DNA of 46,560 bases. Source: Streptomyces malaysiense. Lineage in GTDB: Bacteria; Actinomycetota; Actinomycetes; Streptomycetales; Streptomycetaceae. The notes beneath the pieces were generated by a model. It worked only from the letters and a program-made list of their open reading frames with translations, did not search any database and was not told the DNA's origin. Position 1 is the first letter of the stretch, and each line of letters begins with the position of its first letter. The stretch covers positions 1-46,560 of the forward strand of contig NZ_LBDA02000010.1 of assembly GCF_000980885.2 (NCBI RefSeq), read 5' to 3'. This document shows, piece after piece, positions 16,649-25,201 of the stretch. The translations under genes were made by a program, and so were the position numbers.

Positions 16649-17668
16649 GTGGCAGGCAAACCGGCCAGGGCCGTCAACGCCATCGACCAGACCCGGCGGA
16701 TGCTCTCGCTGGTGACGTATCTGCGCGAGCGCCCCGGCGCCCGGATCGCGGACGTGGCCCGCGCCTTCGGCATCACCGAGGACGAGCTGGTCGCCGACCT
16801 CGATCTGCTGCCGATGTGCGGGACCAGTTTCCGCGGCGGTGATCTGCTGGACATCGACACCGACGGCGAGCGCATCTGGTGGCACAACCCGGCCGCGCTC
16901 GGCGAGGAGGCCGCCGAGCCGCTGCGGCTGGCCGCCGACGAGGCCACCGCCCTGCTGGTGGCCGCCCGTGCCGTGGCCACCCTGCCGGGTCTGCGGGAGG
17001 GCGACCGGCAGGCGCTGCTGCGGGCCACCGCGAAGGTGGAGGCCGCGGCGGGCGAGGCCGCCGGCGCCAGCTCCCGGCTGTCGGTGACCTTCGAGTCGGA
17101 GGGCGGCGTCTTCGCGGACGTGGACCGCGCCATCTCCGAGCGCCGCCGGCTCTGGATCCGCTACTACTCCCCGGCCCGAGACGAGGTCACCGAACGCGAG
17201 ATCGACCCGATCCGCCTGGTCAGCGTCGGCCACACCTATGTCGAGGCGTGGTGCCGCCGCTCCGAGGCCCGGCGCACCTTCCGGCTCGACCGGGTCGCCG
17301 AGATCCGCATCCTGGACGAGCCGTCCGCGCCGCCCGAGGTGGAGCTGCGCGACCTGTCCGAGGCGCTGGTGCAGCCCGCCGCGGAGGACCCCGAGGTGGT
17401 CGTCGAGGTCGGGCCCGGCGGCCGCTGGGTCGCCGAGTACTACCCGCACGACAGCGCCGAGGAGCTGTCCGACGGCGGGCTGCGCATCACCCTGCGCACC
17501 CCCGACCCGGCCTCCCTGCGCCGGCTGGCGCTGCGCCTGGGCCGGGACGGCCGGATCGTCTCCCCGCCCGAGCTGGCCGACAGCGCCCGTCGCGCGGCCG
17601 GTGAGGCGCTGGCGGCGTACGACGTCCCGCCCGGCCCGGCGCCGGAAGCCGCCGGGGCACGCGGATGA
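16649..17668 (+). CDS. pafC: PafC, WYL-domain transcriptional activator subunit
   Basis: Partner of PafB in the DNA-damage activator. 339 residues: N-terminal helix-turn-helix (TRRMLSLVTYLRERPGARIADVARAFGITEDELVADLDLLPMCG), WYL domain (ISERRRLWIRYYSPARDEVTEREIDPIRLVSVGHTYVEAWCRRSEARRTFRLDRV, described here by its positions about 165-225), and the C-terminal WCX extension. GTG 16649 follows GAGGGGGAGCGGG. It is co-transcribed with pafB. Downstream the sequence is full of CCGG-rich imperfect repeats (17747-17793) that could terminate transcription. Confidence 0.91.
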   Translation: MAGKPARAVNAIDQTRRMLSLVTYLRERPGARIADVARAFGITEDELVADLDLLPMCGTSFRGGDLLDIDTDGERIWWHNPAALGEEAAEPLRLAADEATALLVAARAVATLPGLREGDRQALLRATAKVEAAAGEAAGASSRLSVTFESEGGVFADVDRAISERRRLWIRYYSPARDEVTEREIDPIRLVSVGHTYVEAWCRRSEARRTFRLDRVAEIRILDEPSAPPEVELRDLSEALVQPAAEDPEVVVEVGPGGRWVAEYYPHDSAEELSDGGLRITLRTPDPASLRRLALRLGRDGRIVSPPELADSARRAAGEALAAYDVPPGPAPEAAGARG

Positions 17669-17813
17669 GCCGCCGGGCGGCGGGGCCCGCCGGCTGCTTA
17701 GGGCGTGCCCGCCGCGCGCGACCTTGGCGGGAAGGCGGGCGGGCGGCGGACCGGCCCGCCGGCCGGCTGATGGGTCGGCCGGTGGTCCGACCGGCAAAAG
17801 GGGAGTGACGGCT

Positions 17814-18107
17814 GTGAACGAATCCGCGGTGTCCGAGGCGAGGGGGATGACGGTGGCGACCGCGTTCGCGGGGATGCGGGGCGTGGCCCCCGTGGTGTTC
17901 AGGGCCGGCTGCCCGGAGTGCCGGGGCCGCTTCGAGCTGTCCGCGAGCGCGCTGCGCCTGGCCATCGGCGCCAGCGACCGCACCACGTTCTACTCCTTCA
18001 CCTGCCCCGACTGCGGTGCCTCGGTGCGCAAGCCCGCCGGGGAGCGCATCGTGGAGCTGCTCACGGACGGCGGGGTGCGGACCCTTCGGCTCCACTCGAC
18101 GGTGTAG
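17814..18107 (+). CDS. Small protein with two CxxC motifs (zinc-ribbon-like), unknown function
   Basis: About 97 residues, starting at GTG 17814 with GGGGAG 8 nt upstream. CPEC at about residue 36 and CPDC at about residue 65 should form one zinc site (CxxC-x25-CxxC). The sequence between them is helical and neutral. The C-terminal GERIVELLTDGGVRTLRLHSTV looks like a short beta/helix cap. It resembles cytoplasmic zinc-ribbon proteins conserved in streptomycetes. It follows pafC at 145 nt. Function unknown; nucleic-acid or protein binding is possible. Confidence 0.7.
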   Translation: MNESAVSEARGMTVATAFAGMRGVAPVVFRAGCPECRGRFELSASALRLAIGASDRTTFYSFTCPDCGASVRKPAGERIVELLTDGGVRTLRLHSTV

Positions 18108-18110
18108 GAA

Positions 18111-18144
18111 CCGGCCGCCCCGGCGGGGCCCGCGGTGCGGCCGG
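18111..18144 (+). terminator. Possible hairpin after the zinc-ribbon gene
   Basis: CCGGCCGC (18111-18118) can pair with GCGGCCGG (18137-18144). An alternative inner hairpin GCCCC/GGGGC overlaps it. It is moderately convincing, because this sequence is extremely GC-rich anyway. Confidence 0.35.
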
Positions 18145-18169
18145 GTGCGGGGCGGGGCGGCGGACGGTC

Positions 18170-18175
18170 TAGGCT
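18170..18175 (+). promoter_or_regulatory. -10 box (TAGGCT) of a probable leaderless transcript
   Basis: TAGGCT ends 7 nt before the ATG at 18183 with no ribosome binding site in between, so the mRNA probably starts at the start codon. No convincing -35. Confidence 0.4.
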
Positions 18176-18182
18176 CGGCGTC

Positions 18183-18377
18183 ATGTTCTGGCCGATGTTC
18201 GCGGTAGCCATGGGGTTCCTGGGCCTCGCCGTCCTGGGCGTCCTCGCCGTCCGGGTGTTCGTGGAGGCGCGGCGCCTCGGGCGGCAGGTCGCGGACTCCG
18301 CGCAGCGCATCAACCGGGCCGCCGAGGACCTGGAGCGCTCGGCGGTGAGCGCGGCTCGGGCGGTGGACGCCCTGTGA
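18183..18377 (+). CDS. Small single-span membrane protein
   Basis: 64 residues: MFWPMFAVAMGFLGLAVLGVLAVRVFVEARRL gives one transmembrane helix. An amphipathic, Ala/Arg-rich cytoplasmic helix follows (GRQVADSAQRINRAAEDLERSAVSAARAVDAL), likely a coiled coil. The architecture superficially resembles DUF948/TatA-like or small bacterial coiled-coil membrane proteins. The position just before tatA suggests but does not prove a link to Tat export. No known function. Confidence 0.65.
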   Translation: MFWPMFAVAMGFLGLAVLGVLAVRVFVEARRLGRQVADSAQRINRAAEDLERSAVSAARAVDAL

Positions 18378-18611
18378 TGTCGTCTTGTGATGCGCTTTGG
18401 GTCACTTCGACCTGTCACCTTGCCGCTTCGGCCAGGTACGCTGCTGGTCGCGGCCCGGAGATCGAGGCGCGGTCCGCAGAGCTGGAGTACGCGCGGGGTG
18501 TGTCCCACGTTCACCCCCGGGCGATACGATCGCTGCCGGCACGATGGTCGGACACCTGTCCGATCGGTCGGACAAGCCGTCGCCCCGCCTCAGTGAGAAG
18601 GTGAAGACTTT

Positions 18612-18899
18612 ATGTTCCGCAACGCACTTGAGCCGTGGCACCTGGTGCTTCTGGTGCTGGTCATCGTCCTCGTGTTCGGTTCCAAGAAGCTTCCGGACAT
18701 GGCTCGTTCCCTCGGCAAGTCCGCTCGCATCCTGAAGAGCGAGGCCAAGGCGATGAAGGACGACGGCGGCAAGCAGAACACCACCTCCGCCCCGTCCGCC
18801 GAGGAGCCGGCTCCCGCGCAGCGCACGATCCAGGCCGCGCCCGGCGATGTGACCAGCTCCCGCCCGGTCAACGAGCCGACCGACTCCACCCAGCGCTGA
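18612..18899 (+). CDS. tatA: Twin-arginine translocase subunit TatA
   Basis: Pore-forming component of the Tat system, which exports folded proteins across the cytoplasmic membrane. 95 residues: a short N-terminal transmembrane helix ([30 protein letters not shown], with the conserved FG hinge and a K-rich amphipathic helix after it) and a disordered, Pro/Ser/Thr-rich tail. AGAAGG precedes the ATG. The 234-bp region before it has a TACGAT at 18535-18540 as the best -10 candidate. tatC follows at 46 nt; tatB is not in this window. Confidence 0.95.
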   Translation: MFRNALEPWHLVLLVLVIVLVFGSKKLPDMARSLGKSARILKSEAKAMKDDGGKQNTTSAPSAEEPAPAQRTIQAAPGDVTSSRPVNEPTDSTQR

Positions 18900-18945
18900 C
18901 GCGAGGACCGGGGCCCCGGTCCGCTGCACGAGATGAGGATGTGGG

Positions 18946-19887
18946 TTGCCCAAGTCCGCCCGCACGGAGAGGGACCCCGAGGGACGCATGCCGCTCGGGG
19001 ATCACTTGCGTGAGCTGCGCAACCGGCTCACCAAGGGTGTCCTGGCGATCGTCGTCGTCACGATCGTCTCCGCCTTCTTCTACAAGGACATCATCGACTT
19101 CATCACCGCGCCGCTGCTGCACTCGGTGGGTTGCAACCAGTCCTTCGGCGAACTGTCGAAGGCCGCCAAGGGCACCCACTGCGCGCACATCACGATCGGT
19201 GACCTGCTGGGCCCGTTCACGCTGGCGCTGAAGGCGTCGCTGACCGCGGGTATAGTGCTGGCCTCCCCGGTCTGGCTCTACCAGCTGTGGGCGTTCGTCG
19301 CACCCGGCCTGCACCGCAACGAGAAGAAGTACGCGTACGCGTTCGTCGGCTTCGGCGTGCCGCTGTTCCTCGGCGGCGGCTTCCTCGCGTACCACGTGCT
19401 GCCCATCACGGCGAAGGTGATGATCGACCTCACCCCGCCCGGGGTGGAGAACCTGCTGTCGCTGGACAAGCTGCTCGACCTGGTCACGCGCATGGTGGTG
19501 GTCTTCGGCCTCGCCTTCGAGATGCCGCTGCTGCTGGTCATGCTCAACCTGACGGGCATCCTGTCCGGGAAGCGCATGCTCGGCTGGTGGCGTGCCATGG
19601 TCGTCGGTATCGCCGCCTTCGCGGCGGTGGCCACGCCGGGTGCGGACCCGATGTCGATGCTGGCGCTGGCGGCTCCGATCTGGGCGCTGTTCTTCATCGC
19701 GGTCGCCTTCTCGCTGCTCAACGACCGGCGCCGGGCCCGCCGCGCGGACGACGGACTGTCGGACGACGAGGCCTCGGAGCTGGACCTCACGCCCGAGGCG
19801 GTCGGCGAGGTGGAGCCCGTGCGAGCGAGTTCCGCCCCCGAGCTGCCGGGCAAGGACCACGTCAACGGCTACGACGACGTGACCTGA
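18946..19887 (+). CDS. tatC: Twin-arginine translocase subunit TatC
   Basis: Polytopic core receptor of the Tat system that binds the twin-arginine signal. 313 residues with six expected membrane helices. The N-terminal region has the conserved MPLGDHLRELRNRL motif, followed by TM1. The motif FVAPGLHRNEKKYAYAF is the conserved loop after TM2. The TM3-4 region is hydrophobic, and RMVVVFGLAFEMPLLLVMLN corresponds to the conserved F-E-P motif. It has an extended acidic C-terminal tail. The start is TTG at 18946, with GAGGAT about 9 nt upstream. An efficient hairpin ends the tatAC unit. Confidence 0.95.
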   Translation: MPKSARTERDPEGRMPLGDHLRELRNRLTKGVLAIVVVTIVSAFFYKDIIDFITAPLLHSVGCNQSFGELSKAAKGTHCAHITIGDLLGPFTLALKASLTAGIVLASPVWLYQLWAFVAPGLHRNEKKYAYAFVGFGVPLFLGGGFLAYHVLPITAKVMIDLTPPGVENLLSLDKLLDLVTRMVVVFGLAFEMPLLLVMLNLTGILSGKRMLGWWRAMVVGIAAFAAVATPGADPMSMLALAAPIWALFFIAVAFSLLNDRRRARRADDGLSDDEASELDLTPEAVGEVEPVRASSAPELPGKDHVNGYDDVT

Positions 19888-19911
19888 CCCGCACGACGGA
19901 CGAGGCGTGCC

Positions 19912-19944
19912 GCCCCCGGCCCGGGGTTCTCCCGGGCCGGGGGC
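19912..19944 (+). terminator. Intrinsic terminator of tatAC
   Basis: A perfect 14-bp stem (19912-19925 with 19931-19944; arms rich in CCCCCGG/CCGGGGG), a 5-nt loop GTTCT, followed by ATTTCTG. Confidence 0.85.
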
Positions 19945-19985
19945 ATTTCTGTGCTCAGCGCACGTTCGGGATAATGATCGTCCTG

Positions 19986-20008
19986 TTGTCGGTGGGGCCC
20001 GGTACGCT
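19986..20008 (+). promoter_or_regulatory. Exact RecA-NDp/PafBC-type damage promoter before the helicase gene
   Basis: TTGTCGGTG at 19986-19994, then exactly 8 nt (19995-20002), then TACGCT at 20003-20008. This matches every position of the actinobacterial RecA-independent damage consensus TTGTCRGTG-N8-TANNNT, which in mycobacteria is activated by PafBC. The start codon is 10 nt after the -10, so the mRNA would have a leader of only a few bases. Confidence 0.75.
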
Positions 20009-20018
20009 CGAAAGCACG

Positions 20019-22826
20019 ATGACAGAGGACCTCTCACCGGCCGAGCGGTACGCGGCGGCCCGTAAACGGGCAGTCGAGCAGGCCACCGCACTCGCGTCCT
20101 TCCGCGAGATGTACGACTTCGGCCTCGACCCCTTCCAGATCGAGGCCTGCCAGGCACTCGAAGCCGGGAAGGGCGTGCTGGTCGCCGCCCCCACCGGCTC
20201 GGGCAAGACGATCGTGGGCGAGTTCGCCGTCCACCTCGCCCTGCTCCAGGGCAAGAAGTGCTTCTACACGACACCCATCAAGGCGCTGTCGAACCAGAAG
20301 TACGCCGACCTGTGCCGCCGCTACGGCGCGGACAAGGTCGGCCTGCTCACCGGCGACAACAGCGTGAACTCCGAGGCGCCGGTGGTCGTGATGACCACCG
20401 AGGTGCTCAGGAACATGCTGTACGCGGGCTCCCAGACCCTGCTGGGCCTCGGCCATGTGGTCATGGACGAGGTGCACTACCTCTCCGACCGCTTTCGCGG
20501 CGCCGTCTGGGAGGAGGTGATCATCCATCTGCCCGCCTCCGTGACCCTGGTCTCGCTGTCGGCGACCGTGTCGAACGCGGAGGAGTTCGGCGACTGGCTG
20601 GACACCGTCCGCGGCGACACCGAGGTGATCGTCTCCGAGCACCGTCCGGTGCCGCTGTTCCAGCACGTGCTGGCCGGGCGGCGGATGTACGACCTGTTCG
20701 AGGAGGGCGAGGGCCACAAGAAGGCCGTCAACCCCGACCTGGCGCGCCTCGCGCGCATGGAGGCGACCCGGCCGTCCTACCAGGACCGGCGCCGGGGGCG
20801 GTCGATGCGGGAGGCAGACCGGGAGCGGGAGCGCCGGCAGCGTTCGCGGGTGTGGACGCCGGGCCGGCCCGAGGTCATCGAGCGCCTGGACGCCGAGGGT
20901 CTGCTGCCGGCCATCACCTTCATCTTCAGCCGCGCCGGCTGCGAGTCCGCCGTACAGCAGTGCCTGTACGCGGGGCTGAGGCTGAACGACGAGGAGGCGC
21001 GGGAGCGGGTCCGGGCCCTGGTGGAGGAGCGCACCGCCCACATCGCCTCGGAGGATCTGCACGTCCTCGGGTACTACGAGTGGCTGGAGGGCCTGGAGCG
21101 GGGCATCGCCGCCCACCACGCGGGCATGCTGCCGACCTTCAAGGAGGTCGTGGAGGAGCTGTTCGTGCGCGGCCTGGTCAAGGCCGTGTTCGCGACCGAG
21201 ACCCTCGCGCTCGGCATCAACATGCCCGCCCGCTCCGTGGTGCTGGAGAAGCTCGTCAAGTGGAACGGCGAGCAGCACGCCGACATCACGCCGGGCGAGT
21301 ACACCCAGCTGACGGGTCGTGCGGGCCGGCGGGGCATCGATGTCGAGGGGCACGCGGTGGTGCTCTGGCAGCGCGGCATGAGCCCCGAGCACCTGGCCGG
21401 TCTCGCGGGCACCCGTACGTATCCGCTGCGCTCCAGCTTCCGGCCGTCGTACAACATGGCGGTCAATCTGGTCGAGCAGTTCGGGCGGCACCGCTCGCGC
21501 GAGCTCCTGGAGACGTCGTTCGCGCAGTTCCAGGCGGACCGCTCGGTGGTCGGGATCTCCCGGCAGGTGCAGCGCAACGAGGAGGGGCTCGCCGGCTACC
21601 AGGCCTCCATGACCTGCCACCTCGGCGACTTCGAGGAGTACGCGCGGCTGCGGCGCGAGCTGAAGGACCGGGAGACGGAGCTGGCCCGGCAGGGCGCCCA
21701 CCAGCGGCGGGCCGAGGCCGCCACGGCGCTGGAGAAGCTCCGGCCGGGCGACGTCATCCATGTGCCCACGGGCAAGTACGCGGGGCTCGCCCTGGTGCTC
21801 GACCCGGGGCTGCCGGCCGGCCGTTCCAACGGGCATCGCGGCTTCGATCACCAGGACGGGCCGCGTCCGCTGGTGCTGACCGCCGAGCGGCAGGTCAAGC
21901 GGCTGGCGTCGATGGACTTCCCGGTGCCGGTGGAGCCGCTGGACCGGATGCGCATCCCGAAGACGTTCAACCCGCGCTCTCCGCAGTCGCGCCGGGACCT
22001 GGCGTCCGCGCTGCGCTCCAAGGCCGGGCACATCCCGCCGGAGCGGGCCCGCAAGAAGCGCTCACAGGCCGCCGACGACCGGGAGATCGCCCGGCTGCGG
22101 ACCGCCCTGCGCGCGCACCCCTGCCATGGCTGCGACGACCGCGAGGACCACGCCCGCTGGGCCGAGCGCTACCACCGGCTGCTGCGCGACACCTCGCAGC
22201 TGGAGCGCCGGATCGAGGGCCGTACGAACACCATCGCGCGGACCTTCGACCGGATCGTCGCCCTGCTGACCGAACTGGACTACCTGCGGGGCGACGAGGT
22301 CACCGAGCACGGCCGGCGGCTCGCCCGGCTCTACGGCGAGCTGGACCTGCTGGCCAGCGAATGCCTGCGCGAGGGCGTCTGGGAGGGCCTCGCGCCCGCC
22401 GAACTCGCCGCGTGCGTCTCGGCGCTGGTGTACGAGGCGCGGCTCAGCGACGACGCGATGGCGCCCAAGGTGCCCTCCGGCAAGGCGAAGGCCGCGCTGG
22501 GGGAGATGGTGCGGATCTGGGGCCGGCTCGACGGTCTGGAGGAGGACTTCCGGATCAGCCAGACCGAGGGTGTGGGCCAGCGCGAGCCCGACCTCGGTTT
22601 CGCCTGGGCCGCCTACATGTGGGCGTCGGGCAAGGGCCTGGACGAGGTGCTGCGCGAGGCGGAGATGACCGCGGGCGACTTCGTGCGCTGGTGCAAGCAG
22701 GTGATCGACGTGCTGGGGCAGATCTCCGCGGCGGCGCCCCGCGAGGGCTCGACCGTGGCCAAGGCCGCGCGCAAGGCCGTCGACCAGGTGCTGCGGGGCG
22801 TGGTGGCCTACTCGTCGGTGGGCTGA
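20019..22826 (+). CDS. helY: Superfamily 2 DEVH-box helicase, HelY/DOB1 (Mtr4-Ski2) type
   Basis: Large ATP-dependent RNA/DNA helicase of 935 residues. Motif I is APTGSGKT (57-64), motif II DEVH (150-153), motif III SLSATVSN, motif VI QLTGRAGRRGID. The C-terminal third (about 740-935) matches the DSHCT domain of Mtr4/Ski2 proteins (DEVLREAEMTAGDFVRWCKQVIDVLGQI). The actinobacterial members are called HelY. Roles in RNA turnover or repair are suggested by family, not proven. ATG 20019 is chosen over an in-frame start at 19287 inside tatC, because the true N-terminus MTEDLSPAERYAAARKRA follows a promoter and the tatC terminator. The promoter is an exact RecA-NDp match, so induction by DNA damage is predicted. 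Confidence 0.92.
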   Translation: MTEDLSPAERYAAARKRAVEQATALASFREMYDFGLDPFQIEACQALEAGKGVLVAAPTGSGKTIVGEFAVHLALLQGKKCFYTTPIKALSNQKYADLCRRYGADKVGLLTGDNSVNSEAPVVVMTTEVLRNMLYAGSQTLLGLGHVVMDEVHYLSDRFRGAVWEEVIIHLPASVTLVSLSATVSNAEEFGDWLDTVRGDTEVIVSEHRPVPLFQHVLAGRRMYDLFEEGEGHKKAVNPDLARLARMEATRPSYQDRRRGRSMREADRERERRQRSRVWTPGRPEVIERLDAEGLLPAITFIFSRAGCESAVQQCLYAGLRLNDEEARERVRALVEERTAHIASEDLHVLGYYEWLEGLERGIAAHHAGMLPTFKEVVEELFVRGLVKAVFATETLALGINMPARSVVLEKLVKWNGEQHADITPGEYTQLTGRAGRRGIDVEGHAVVLWQRGMSPEHLAGLAGTRTYPLRSSFRPSYNMAVNLVEQFGRHRSRELLETSFAQFQADRSVVGISRQVQRNEEGLAGYQASMTCHLGDFEEYARLRRELKDRETELARQGAHQRRAEAATALEKLRPGDVIHVPTGKYAGLALVLDPGLPAGRSNGHRGFDHQDGPRPLVLTAERQVKRLASMDFPVPVEPLDRMRIPKTFNPRSPQSRRDLASALRSKAGHIPPERARKKRSQAADDREIARLRTALRAHPCHGCDDREDHARWAERYHRLLRDTSQLERRIEGRTNTIARTFDRIVALLTELDYLRGDEVTEHGRRLARLYGELDLLASECLREGVWEGLAPAELAACVSALVYEARLSDDAMAPKVPSGKAKAALGEMVRIWGRLDGLEEDFRISQTEGVGQREPDLGFAWAAYMWASGKGLDEVLREAEMTAGDFVRWCKQVIDVLGQISAAAPREGSTVAKAARKAVDQVLRGVVAYSSVG

Positions 22827-22843
22827 CCGGCACCTCGGCGATG

Positions 22844-22871
22844 ACCGGCTCACCCAGCGGGGTGAGCCGGT
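22844..22871 (+). terminator. Intrinsic terminator of the helicase gene
   Basis: A perfect 12-bp stem (22844-22855 with 22860-22871), tetraloop AGCG, followed by TTTC. The core is CCGGCTCACCC/GGGTGAGCCGG. Confidence 0.88.
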
Positions 22872-22909
22872 TTTCGTATGCCCGTGGGTCATGACCGAAA
22901 GTGTTCGAA

Positions 22910-22919
22910 TGAGCGCTCA
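22910..22919. promoter_or_regulatory. 10-bp palindrome TGAGCGCTCA upstream of cvnA
   Basis: A perfect palindrome, immediately preceded by TTCGAA (itself palindromic). It lies 223 nt before the cvnA start, and a regulatory role is only a possibility. Confidence 0.3.
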
Positions 22920-23141
22920 GCGTGCAAATGGAGTCGAGGGTACTCCTGGTGCCGGGGGGATTTCAGGCGGTCGCTGAATATGACACGGCGATGATCCGGT
23001 CGGACTAAGCTCGCCCGCGGCGCACCAAGTTGAGGTAATTCGCGCGCCTGTTCCCAAACATGCCGAAGATCCGGTCTGTGCCATGAATCTTCCCCCCGAA
23101 AACTCTCCCGACACCCAGCCGATCCGTCCCAGAAGGCATCC

Positions 23142-24800
23142 ATGGTGAGTGTTCCGAAGCCGCCCGGTCGCCGGGAACGTCCCTACGCCCGCGTCATGCT
23201 GCCGCCCGCCGTGGTGATGGCCCTGGCGAGCGCGGCCGCCGTCGCCCTGGTGCCGGAACCGGCGCGGGTCGCCGTCGGCCTGTGCGGGGCCCTCGCCGTG
23301 CTCCTCGTCCTGGCCACCGGAGCCGAGGCCGCCCGGCGCGGCCGCCTGCTCCGCGAGGAGCAGGCCGCGCACGCCCGCGACACCGCCCGTCTGGAGGAGC
23401 GGCTCGCCGACCACCAGGCGCTGGTCCGCCGCTTCGCCGACGACATCCTGCCGTGGGGCTTCGCCCGGCTCTCGCGCGGCGAGATGCTCCGCGACGTCCT
23501 CGCGAACGTCTACGACGCCGACCCCGACCTGCGCGTCCTGCCCGACGTCTACCGCGAGATGACCCGGGTCGCGCTGCGCGGCGCCGACCACGAGATCACC
23601 ATGCGGATCGCCACCGAACGCTCCTTCGTCAGCATCGCCCGCCGCGTCCAGGCCATCGTGCACCAACAGGCCGTGGAACTGAGGGAGATGGAGGAGGACC
23701 ACGGCCGCAACCCGGAGGTCTTCGACGACCTGCTGCGCCTGGACCACGGCAGCTCGCTGATCGGCCGGCTCGCCGACACCATCGGCGTCCTCGGCGGCGG
23801 CCGCCCCGGCCGCCAGTGGCCCCTGCCGGTGTCCCTCTACAGCACCCTGCGCGGCGCCATGTCCCGGATCCTGGACTACCACCGCATCCACCTGGCGTCG
23901 ATCTGCAACATCAACATCAAGGGCACCGCGGTCGAGCCGGTCATCCACGCCGCAGCCGAACTCTTCGACAACGCCACCCGCTACTCGCCGCCCACCACCA
24001 AGGTGCACGTCACCGCCGTGGAGGTGCAGACCGGCATCGTCATCGAGATCGAGGACGCCGGGGTCAGCCTCAACGAGGAGTCCCGCGTCCGCATCGAGAA
24101 GATGATCGAGGACGCCAAGAACGGCGACGACGCGCACAACCTCGGCGACAACCCGCGCCTCGGCCTCGCCGTCGTCGGGCGGCTGTGCAAGCAGTTCGAC
24201 ATGGAGGTCTCGCTGCGCACCTCCGCCTACGGCGGGCTGCGCGCGATCCTCATCGTGCCGCGCGTGATGACCACCACCGAGCCCGGCGTCGGCGTCGCCC
24301 ACGGCATCGGCGCGACCGGCATCCCGATGCCCGAACTCGGCGCCGTCGAGGGCCCCCGGCGCCGGCCCAAGAAGCGCCGCCCCACCAGCCCCAAGATTCC
24401 CGCCGGGATCTCCATGGAGGACGACGTCCCCGAGGTCACCGAGTGGACGGCGGGCGGGCTGCCGCAGCGCCGCAGCAGGGTGAAGGTCCCGCTGAGCCGG
24501 CGCTGGGCCGAGGAGGCCGCCATCGAGCGGGCCGAAGCCGAGGGCCGCCCCACCGTCTGGTCCCAGACCCGCCAGGAACCCGAGCCCGCGCCGGAGCCGG
24601 ACCCCGAGCGCAAGAAGCTCATGGAACGCCCGCCGGGCATGTGGATCGACGACTTCTTCGACGGGCTGCGCAAGGGCATGCCCGAGGACGCCACCGCCCC
24701 CGAGCTGACCGACTTCACGCTCAACCCCACCAAGTACCTGCACCTGATCGATGACTCGGCCGCCCCCACCGAGGCCGACGACGAGGGGACCGTCCAGTGA
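23142..24800 (+). CDS. cvnA: Conservon sensor-like histidine kinase, CvnA
   Basis: First gene of a conservon: a membrane signalling unit, A to D, thought to form a GPCR-like complex at the membrane. 552 residues: two N-terminal membrane segments (PPAVVMALASAAAVALV and VAVGLCGALAVLLVLATG), a coiled region, a DHp-like helix (RLDHGSSLIGRLADT) and a HATPase fold. The N box is NATRYSPPTTKVHVTAVEV, with G boxes EIEDAGVSL and LGLAVVGRLCKQFDM. There is a long charged C-terminal tail. AGAAGG lies 6 nt before the ATG. The stop overlaps cvnB by 4 nt. The order and neighbours fit the S. coelicolor cvn9 (rar) operon, recalled. Confidence 0.9.
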   Translation: MVSVPKPPGRRERPYARVMLPPAVVMALASAAAVALVPEPARVAVGLCGALAVLLVLATGAEAARRGRLLREEQAAHARDTARLEERLADHQALVRRFADDILPWGFARLSRGEMLRDVLANVYDADPDLRVLPDVYREMTRVALRGADHEITMRIATERSFVSIARRVQAIVHQQAVELREMEEDHGRNPEVFDDLLRLDHGSSLIGRLADTIGVLGGGRPGRQWPLPVSLYSTLRGAMSRILDYHRIHLASICNINIKGTAVEPVIHAAAELFDNATRYSPPTTKVHVTAVEVQTGIVIEIEDAGVSLNEESRVRIEKMIEDAKNGDDAHNLGDNPRLGLAVVGRLCKQFDMEVSLRTSAYGGLRAILIVPRVMTTTEPGVGVAHGIGATGIPMPELGAVEGPRRRPKKRRPTSPKIPAGISMEDDVPEVTEWTAGGLPQRRSRVKVPLSRRWAEEAAIERAEAEGRPTVWSQTRQEPEPAPEPDPERKKLMERPPGMWIDDFFDGLRKGMPEDATAPELTDFTLNPTKYLHLIDDSAAPTEADDEGTVQ

Positions 24801-25201
24801 TCCAGCAGCGAGGCAACTTCGACTGGATGCTCAAGCAGCTCAACGACGGGGTGCCGGGCATCGAGATGATCGTGGTGCTCTCCTCCGACGGCCTGCGCAT
24901 CGCCCGCTACGGCGGGGATCCCGACGCCGCCGACCGGGTCGCCGCGGCCTGCGCGGGCCTGCAGAGCCTGGCCGGCGCCATCATCCAGGAGATCCCGGGC
25001 GCCGGCGAGATGAAGGTCGTCGTCGTGGAGATCGAGGGCGGCTACTTCTATCTGATGAACGCGGGCGCCAACGCCTACCTCGCCGTGCTCGCCGACGTCA
25101 CCTGCGAACCGGGCCGGATGAGCGGCATGATGCGCGACCTCGTCGTGCGGATCGGCGCCCATCTCACCAGTCCGCCCCGGCGGGACGGGCAGACCGTATG
25201 A
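24797..25201 (+). CDS. cvnB: Conservon roadblock/LC7 protein CvnB
   Basis: 134-residue roadblock/LC7-fold protein, a likely regulator of the small GTPase-like CvnD (MglB-like activators have this fold). Sequence: NFDWMLKQLNDGVPGIEMIV, then VLSSDGLRIARYGGDPDAADRVAA and AGEMKVVVVEIEGGYFYLMNAG. GTG start inside the cvnA stop (GTGA). Its own stop overlaps the cvnC start by 4 nt, so translation is coupled. Confidence 0.92.
   Translation: MIQQRGNFDWMLKQLNDGVPGIEMIVVLSSDGLRIARYGGDPDAADRVAAACAGLQSLAGAIIQEIPGAGEMKVVVVEIEGGYFYLMNAGANAYLAVLADVTCEPGRMSGMMRDLVVRIGAHLTSPPRRDGQTV

Larger units (their letters stand above)
22827..23141. other. 315-bp intergenic region between helicase and cvnA
   Basis: Contains the helicase terminator (22844-22871) and a palindrome at 22910-22919. 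The remaining sequence before cvnA is less GC-rich than its surroundings and must contain the conservon promoter. TAAGCT at 23006-23011 is the best -10 candidate, without a good -35. No gene seen. Confidence 0.5.

Noticed and set aside
19287..20018. N-terminal extension of the helicase into tatC
   Set aside because: It reads tatC in the wrong frame and crosses the tatC terminator and the helicase promoter. MTEDLSP at 20019 is the sensible start.
20034..22031. A 665-codon minus-strand frame opposite the helicase
   Set aside because: Antisense shadow of helY with no recognisable motif.
22889..23143. 84-codon minus-strand ORF in the cvnA upstream region
   Set aside because: No ribosome binding site or family resemblance; it covers the probable cvn promoter.
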